A stretch of DNA of 64,000 nt, taken from assembly GCF_024519315.1 (NCBI RefSeq), contig NZ_JANIIC010000034.1:47571-111570 (forward strand). The letters run 5' to 3'. Source of the stretch: Streptomyces malaysiensis subsp. samsunensis. Its GTDB lineage: Bacteria; Actinomycetota; Actinomycetes; Streptomycetales; Streptomycetaceae. Below, piece by piece: positions 59,489-64,000 of the stretch. The position numbers were made by a program, and so were the translations under genes. The notes below the pieces were generated by a model, which was given only the letters and a program-made list of their open reading frames with translations, was not told where the DNA came from and made no database searches. Each line of letters opens with the position of its first letter. The stretch's first letter is position 1.

Positions 59489-60349
59489 TCAGCCTCCGTT
59501 GGTGGCGGCCGCCTCCGCCGACGCCTGGGCGCTGCCGCGGGCCAGGATGCGGCGGAAGGTGTAGTCGGCCACATCGCGGCCGGCCTGGAGGGCGGCGGTG
59601 TCCGACGCCGTGACGGCCTTGCCCGACGCATAGCCGGAGATCGTGAAGTAGGCGTACCGCCCGATCGCGTTCGCCGAGCTCTGGCAGGCCGTACGGCGGC
59701 AGAAGGCCGGGATGTCCCCGCCCGCGAGCGAGGCGATATTGGGCTTGTACTGGTCCTTGGCCTTCTCGGCCGCCGCCTTGCCGTCGAAGACGGCGACGCC
59801 GACCGTCACCGCGACGCCGTCCCGGGAGAACGTGGCCCGGAGCAGCTTGCGGCACCCGTTGTTCACCAGGACCGAGCCGAGCGCCCCCTGGGTGGCGGCG
59901 GCACAGCTGGTCGTCGAGGCGGTCGCCGCCTTGGCGTACGAGCGGTCGTCCTTCGCGGCGCTCTTCTCGGGGAAGAGTGTGGCCGGGCTCAGCGGCGCCT
60001 TGTCCCGCTGGGCGCTGGAGATGATGTCCAGCGGCTTCGGCGGCGCGGGCGGCGCCACATCGGAGAACGTGGGCTCGGGCGCCGCCGACTCGCTGGGGAG
60101 GTCCTGGGGTGTGGGCAGCCCGCCGGACGAGTCGCCGCCGCCGTTGTCCTTGTGGCCGCTGCTGATCACGGCGGTGGCGACGATCGCGGCGACGGCGGCG
60201 GTGGCCAGCGCCCCGCCGCCGATGAAGAGCAGCTTGCGGCGGCGGTTGCGCGCGGCGGACTGGTCGGCGAGCGCCGCCCAGTCCGGTGTCGACGGCTGGG
60301 GCGGCTGAGGCCCCCCGGGCCCGTAAGGCCCCCCTTGCCCATAGCTCAT
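59489..60349 (-). CDS. Membrane-anchored protein with Pro/Gly-rich N-terminus
   Basis: A 286-residue protein. An N-terminal Gly/Pro/Gln-rich cytoplasmic part (MSYGQGGPYGPGGPQPPQPS) is followed by RNRRRKLLFIGGGALATAAVAAIVATAVI as membrane helix, then an extracytoplasmic domain with four Cys (TTSCAAAT, NNGCRKLL, FCRRTACQ). It looks like a common Streptomyces family without known function. The start ATG at 60349 gives the recognisable N-terminus; in-frame Met codons upstream are possible. Confidence 0.72.
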   Translation of the reverse strand: MSYGQGGPYGPGGPQPPQPSTPDWAALADQSAARNRRRKLLFIGGGALATAAVAAIVATAVISSGHKDNGGGDSSGGLPTPQDLPSESAAPEPTFSDVAPPAPPKPLDIISSAQRDKAPLSPATLFPEKSAAKDDRSYAKAATASTTSCAAATQGALGSVLVNNGCRKLLRATFSRDGVAVTVGVAVFDGKAAAEKAKDQYKPNIASLAGGDIPAFCRRTACQSSANAIGRYAYFTISGYASGKAVTASDTAALQAGRDVADYTFRRILARGSAQASAEAAATNGG

Positions 60350-60766
60350 GGCGCGCATCTTAGACCGGCCGGGTGACGCTTTGGACCCACCGGCGGGACG
60401 CCGCGCACCGGGCACGGCCCGCGACCGGTCGGCGTCGGGAACCCCGTCCGCGGGGCGCGGGCGTTTTGACCCGGACCGCGCTCGGACGCGGTCGACGGAC
60501 CCATCCGTGAGCGCGGGGGCGTTTTGACCCGCGTGGGGGCGGGCCGGTACTCTGCCAGTTCGTTATGCGTATTGGCTTGCTCGTTCTCACGTGAGAGGCC
60601 GTTACGCCGGTCCACCGGGCCGATGACCAGCGGCAGGCACTCGGATGCGTCACCGATGTGCGGCCAGGGCTGTCGTGATCGTCCGGGTGGCCTTGTCCGG
60701 ACCTGTCCTCCCGGTCCTCGCGGACCCGGGGAGACTCCACTCACTGAAGAAGCGAAGGCTACGACC
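60350..60766 (+). other. Upstream region of rplM, 417 bp
   Basis: No gene. It holds a 13-bp sequence GCGTTTTGACCCG in two copies (60461-60473 and 60519-60531), the second of which gives the -35 of the rplM promoter, and a leader of about 205 nt. Confidence 0.6.
60524..60553 (+). promoter_or_regulatory. rplM-rpsI promoter
   Basis: TTGACC, 18 bp, TACTCT: excellent match to vegetative Streptomyces promoters; same -35 as at the rpsL promoter (25148). Confidence 0.75.
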
Positions 60767-61210
60767 GTGCGTACGTACAGCCCCAAGCCCGGCGACGTCC
60801 AGCGTCAGTGGCACGTCATCGACGCCACCGACGTGGTTCTGGGCCGTCTGGCCTCTCAGGCCGCCACCCTTTTGCGGGGCAAGCACAAGCCGGTGTACGC
60901 ACCTCATGTCGACGCTGGTGACTTCGTCATCATCATCAACGCCGACAAGGTGCACCTCTCCGGTAACAAGCGGACCCAGAAGATGGCGTACCGCCACTCC
61001 GGCTACCCGGGTGGCCTGCGCTCCATCCGCTACGACGAGCTGCTGGCGAAGAGCCCGGAGAAGGCCGTCGAGAAGGCCATCAAGGGCATGCTTCCCAAGA
61101 ACACCCTGGGCCGTCAGATGCTCTCGAAGCTGAAGGTGTACTCGGGCGACCAGCACCCGCACGCCGCTCAGCAGCCGGTCCCGTTCGAGATCACCCAGGT
61201 CGCGCAGTAG
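60767..61210 (+). CDS. rplM: 50S ribosomal protein L13
   Basis: A 147-residue L13, an early assembly protein. RTYSPKPGDVQRQWHVIDATDVVLGRLAS, LLRGKHKPVYAPHVDAGDFVI and MLPKNTLGRQMLSKLKVY are conserved. GTG at 60767 after GAAGG begins the family N-terminus. Forms an operon with rpsI. Confidence 0.97.
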   Translation: MRTYSPKPGDVQRQWHVIDATDVVLGRLASQAATLLRGKHKPVYAPHVDAGDFVIIINADKVHLSGNKRTQKMAYRHSGYPGGLRSIRYDELLAKSPEKAVEKAIKGMLPKNTLGRQMLSKLKVYSGDQHPHAAQQPVPFEITQVAQ

Positions 61211-61250
61211 TCCGGCCACCCCTTACGACGAAGAGAATCTGAGGAGCATC

Positions 61251-61778
61251 GTGGCCGAGACCACCGCCGAGACCCCTGTCGAGACCCCCGCCGAGGTTCC
61301 CCTCGACGTCGAGGAGTACACCACCGAGAGCGTCGAGACGGTCGAGTCGGAGTACACCTCCGAGTCGCTCGCCTCCCGCTTCGGTGACCCGCAGCCGGCC
61401 GCCGGCACCGGGCGCCGCAAGAACGCCGTGGCGCGCGTCCGCATCGTGCCGGGCAGCGGGCAGTGGAAGATCAATGGGCGTACGCTCGAGGAGTACTTCC
61501 CCAACAAGGTTCACCAGCAGGAAGTCAACGAGCCCTTCAAGGTGCTCGAGCTGGACGACCGCTACGACGTCATCGCCCGCATCTCGGGTGGCGGCGTCTC
61601 CGGTCAGGCCGGGGCGCTGCGCCTGGGCATCGCCCGCGCGCTGAACGAGGCGGACGTGGACAACAACCGCGGCCCCCTCAAGAAGGCCGGCTTCCTGACC
61701 CGTGACGACCGCGCCACCGAGCGTAAGAAGGCCGGTCTGAAGAAGGCCCGCAAGGCGCCGCAGTACAGCAAGCGCTGA
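61251..61778 (+). CDS. rpsI: 30S ribosomal protein S9
   Basis: A 175-residue S9 with an acidic 45-residue N-terminal extension (Glu, Thr, Val-rich) typical of actinobacteria, then TGRRKNAVARVRIVPGSGQWKINGR, GGGVSGQAGALRLGIARAL and the C-terminal GLKKARKAPQYSKR that touches P-site tRNA. GTG at 61251 after GAGGAGC. Confidence 0.97.
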   Translation: MAETTAETPVETPAEVPLDVEEYTTESVETVESEYTSESLASRFGDPQPAAGTGRRKNAVARVRIVPGSGQWKINGRTLEEYFPNKVHQQEVNEPFKVLELDDRYDVIARISGGGVSGQAGALRLGIARALNEADVDNNRGPLKKAGFLTRDDRATERKKAGLKKARKAPQYSKR

Positions 61779-61804
61779 CGCCCATCGCGGCACCGCTGCT
61801 TCAC

Positions 61805-61847
61805 CCGAACGCCCCGGCGGCACCACCTGTGCCTCCGGGGCGTTCGG
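61805..61847 (+). terminator. Terminator after rpsI
   Basis: A 13-bp outer stem CCGAACGCCCCGG with its complement and an inner GGCAC/GTGCC helix. Closes rplM-rpsI. Confidence 0.85.
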
Positions 61848-61919
61848 CTATCGCCACCGGGGGGGCGTATATCTACAAGCAAACTTCAGCCCCCCAGCTC
61901 GTAACTTCGGAGGACACCA

Positions 61920-63278
61920 GTGGGACGACTCTTCGGTACGGATGGTGTGCGCGGCGTCGCGAACGCCGATCTGACGGCTGAGATGGCGCTTGGCCTGTCG
62001 GTAGCGGCGGCGCATGTGCTCGCCGAGGCGGGAACCTTCGAGGGCCATCGACCGGTGGCGGTGGTCGGGCGGGATCCGCGAGCGTCCGGGGAGTTCCTGG
62101 AAGCGGCCGTGGTGGCGGGGCTGGCCAGCGCCGGGGTGGATGTGCTCCGGGTCGGCGTGCTGCCCACGCCGGCCGTCGCGCATCTGACCGGGGCGCTGGA
62201 CGCGGACCTCGGGGTGATGCTCTCCGCGAGCCACAACCCGATGCCCGACAACGGGATCAAGTTCTTCGCCCGCGGCGGCCACAAGCTGGCCGACGAGCTC
62301 GAGGACCGCATCGAGACCACGTACCGCGCCCACGCCTCCGGTGAGCCCTGGGACCGGCCGACCGGCACCGGGGTGGGCCGGGTCCGGGAGTACGACGAGG
62401 GCTTCGACACCTATGTGTCCCACCTGGTCGGTGCCCTCCCCAACCGGCTCGACGGCCTCAAGATCGTCATCGACGGGGCGCACGGCGCCGCCGCCCGGGT
62501 CTCCCCGGAGGCGTTCGCGCGGGCCGGGGCCGAGGTCGTGACGATCGGCACCGACCCGGACGGGGTCAACATCAACGACGGCTACGGCTCCACCCACCTC
62601 GCCCGGCTCCAGGCCGCCGTCGTGGAGCACCGGGCGGACCTCGGCGTCGCCCACGACGGGGACGCCGACCGCTGTCTCGCGGTGGACGCGACCGGCCGCG
62701 AGGTCGACGGCGACCAGATCCTCGCCGTCCTGGCCCTGGCCATGCGCGAGGCGGGCGAACTGCGCAAGGGCACCGTGGTCGGCACCGTGATGTCCAACCT
62801 CGGCTTCAAGCTGGCCATGCGGCGGGAGGGCGTCGACCTGGTCCAGACGGCGGTCGGGGACCGCTACGTCCTGGAGGAGATGAAGACCCGCGGCTACGCA
62901 CTGGGCGGCGAGCAGTCCGGGCATGTGATCGTCCTCGACCACGCCACCACCGGTGACGGCACGCTCACCGGTCTGCTGCTGGCCGCCCGCGTGGCCGCGA
63001 CCGGCCGCACCCTGGCCGACCTCGCGGCCGTCATGGAGCGCATGCCGCAGGTGCTGATCAACGTCCCCGACGTGGACAAGTCCCGCGTCGCCTCCAGCGC
63101 CGACCTGGCCGCGGCCGTCGCCGAGGCGGAGCGCGAGCTGGGCGAGACCGGCCGCGTCCTGCTCCGCCCCTCGGGCACCGAGCCGCTGGTCCGGGTCATG
63201 GTCGAGGCCGCCGACATCGAGCAGGCCCGCTCGGTCGCCGGCCGCCTGGCGGACGCGGTGAAGTCGGCCCTGGGCTGA
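61920..63278 (+). CDS. glmM: Phosphoglucosamine mutase GlmM
   Basis: A 452-residue enzyme converting glucosamine-6-P to glucosamine-1-P for peptidoglycan precursors. The active Ser is in SASHNPMPDNGIKFF, the metal loop is AHDGDADRCLAVD, the sugar-binding GGEQSGHVI and the phosphate-binding RPSGTEPLVRVM are present. GTG at 61920 (GRLFGTDGVRG) after CGGAGGA. With murB it is the second cell-wall gene in the window. Confidence 0.97.
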   Translation: MGRLFGTDGVRGVANADLTAEMALGLSVAAAHVLAEAGTFEGHRPVAVVGRDPRASGEFLEAAVVAGLASAGVDVLRVGVLPTPAVAHLTGALDADLGVMLSASHNPMPDNGIKFFARGGHKLADELEDRIETTYRAHASGEPWDRPTGTGVGRVREYDEGFDTYVSHLVGALPNRLDGLKIVIDGAHGAAARVSPEAFARAGAEVVTIGTDPDGVNINDGYGSTHLARLQAAVVEHRADLGVAHDGDADRCLAVDATGREVDGDQILAVLALAMREAGELRKGTVVGTVMSNLGFKLAMRREGVDLVQTAVGDRYVLEEMKTRGYALGGEQSGHVIVLDHATTGDGTLTGLLLAARVAATGRTLADLAAVMERMPQVLINVPDVDKSRVASSADLAAAVAEAERELGETGRVLLRPSGTEPLVRVMVEAADIEQARSVAGRLADAVKSALG

Positions 63279-63460
63279 CGCTCCGCTCGGCCGATGGTGG
63301 TTCGCGGCGCCGTCGTGGCCGATCCGTCGACCGCCCGCGGCGCCATCGCGGCCGACCGCACCCACCCGGCGGAACCGCACAAGGACGCAGCCCCCGCGCC
63401 CCGTCAGTGCGCCCGCCCTTCGAACCGGGGCGGACTTCCGCGGATCTGCTCAGCGGGCGG

Positions 63461-63700
63461 GGCGGGGTTGCCGTGATGTGGGTGGTGGGTCGACGGTCCG
63501 GCTTGGCGGCCGTCATGTGGGTTCTGGGGCAGCGGTCCGGGCGGGGTTGGGTCGTCACGTGGGTCGTGGGCCGGCGGTCTGGTTGGGGCCGCTGTCGTGT
63601 GGGTCTTGGGCTGGCGGTCCGGGCTTGGCGGCCGTCATGTGGGTCCTGACCTGGTGGCCTTGGTGGGGCCGACCGTTCACGTGGGCTCTGGGCCAGCAGG
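63461..63700. repeat. Degenerate tandem repeat, about 40-bp units
   Basis: About six units with the pattern GGYKKGGGNCGNCRTGTGGG followed by TYNTGGGCNGGCGGTCCG, each 39-42 bp. The units are diverged and of unequal length, with no coding constraint seen. Confidence 0.65.
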
Positions 63701-63780
63701 TGGGGTTGGGGCTGCCGCCGTCCCACTCGGTGGAGCCCGGGGTCGGCCGCCTCGCGCGGCCGGTGTCACCCCACGTCGGC

Positions 63781-63890
63781 CGGGTCAGGCCCCTGCGGCG
63801 GCCGGCCGGCCTCCCCGGCGCTTGAGGAGCGGGGTCCGGGGCGGCGCCCCGGCGGGGGGCCGGGGGCGGAGCCCCCGGTTTCGGGAAGGG
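63781..63890. repeat. GC-rich interspersed Streptomyces element
   Basis: Contains CCCCGGCGCTTGAGGAGCGG then nested inverted repeats GGGGCGGCGCCCC and GGGGGCGGAGCCCCC. Such strings recur downstream of many Streptomyces genes; related in type to the element at 49855. Confidence 0.5.
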
Positions 63891-63971
63891 GCGGGGGGGG
63901 GGGGACCCCCCCCCCCCCCCCCCACACCCTCTTCGCCCCCCGCGTCAACGTCCCCCCCCCCCCCCACCCCC
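63886..63971. other. Poly-G and poly-C homopolymer tracts, probable sequence artefact
   Basis: A run of G bases, then about 20 C in a row, then further C runs of 14 or so broken by single bases. Pure tracts of this length are not normal even in Streptomyces; sequencing error or a contig edge is likely. Confidence 0.6.
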
Positions 63972-64000
63972 CCCGAATCAGCAGCAACTGCCCGGGCCAG

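Larger units (their letters stand above)
63279..64000. other. Non-coding tail of the window, 722 bp
   Basis: No supportable gene after glmM. It contains degenerate tandem repeats (63461-63700), a GC-rich Streptomyces-type interspersed segment (63780-63890) and long G and C runs (63886-63971). Confidence 0.7.

Noticed and set aside
61848..63380. Minus-strand open frame of 510 codons over glmM
   Set aside because: Antisense shadow of glmM.
63279..63480. Small plus-strand gene after glmM (63294-63476)
   Set aside because: No ribosome site, no recognisable protein, low-complexity Arg/Pro/Ala translation.

Overview
The window is high-GC actinobacterial DNA that looks like Streptomyces. Reasons: the gene order murB, adenosine deaminase, aspC, tRNA-Trp, secE, nusG, rplKA, rplJL, rpoBC, then rpsL-rpsG-fusA-tuf and the S10/spc/alpha ribosomal operons; many GTG starts; third codon positions almost all G or C; TTGACC/TAGRNT-like promoters; RpoB rifampicin-region residues that fall on the numbers used for S. 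coelicolor. From memory the layout follows S. coelicolor SCO4636-SCO4736. All calls come from reading the sequence; no database was searched.

Layout. 1-3.2 kb: a MaoC-type dehydratase pair, murB, and a convergent adenosine deaminase. 3.3-9.9 kb: aspC, tRNA-Trp(CCA), secE-nusG, rplK-rplA, a lipoprotein, and rplJ-rplL behind an L10-type leader. 10.0-18.1 kb: rpoB-rpoC with two candidate promoters in the 600-bp gap before rpoB. 18.1-25.0 kb: an accessory island on the minus strand between rpoC and the str operon. 25.1-29.9 kb: rpsL-rpsG-fusA-tuf. 29.9-33.2 kb: a Tat-lipoprotein PIG-L deacetylase and a GNAT-membrane fusion, both minus strand. 33.2-50.5 kb: the S10, spc and alpha operons with secY, adk, map, infA, rpoA and rplQ, followed by truA. 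51.6-55.6 kb: a five-gene stressosome-type partner-switching module. 55.6-60.3 kb: a membrane-anchored hypothetical, a family-4 glycosyltransferase, a lipoprotein and a membrane-anchored hypothetical. 60.5-63.3 kb: rplM-rpsI and glmM. 63.3-64.0 kb: repeats and homopolymer runs with no gene.

The most notable part is the island. Five tightly packed genes (24020 down to 18128) encode a class III nucleotide cyclase, a degenerate P-loop (STAND-like) alpha-solenoid protein, an SPFH/Band-7-like protein, a three-helix membrane protein resembling the Pycsar effector PycTM, and an M48 metalloprotease. Two of the junctions are ATGA stop/start overlaps. A Crp/Fnr-type regulator with an apparently intact cyclic-nucleotide pocket lies upstream on the same strand. 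The cyclase C-terminus and the NTPase N-terminus share a Gly-rich segment of 27 residues with 21 identities, like the paired amyloid-signalling motifs (BASS/NLR type) of bacterial immune proteins. I infer a Pycsar-like anti-phage or signalling system in which motif templating couples a sensor to a cyclase.

Other points worth following: a 26-nt element (25 of 26 identical) in both the rpsL and rpsJ leaders, several strong intra-operon hairpins, a zinc-ligand S4 gene inside the alpha operon, and asparagine at the RpoB position equivalent to E. coli Ser531.
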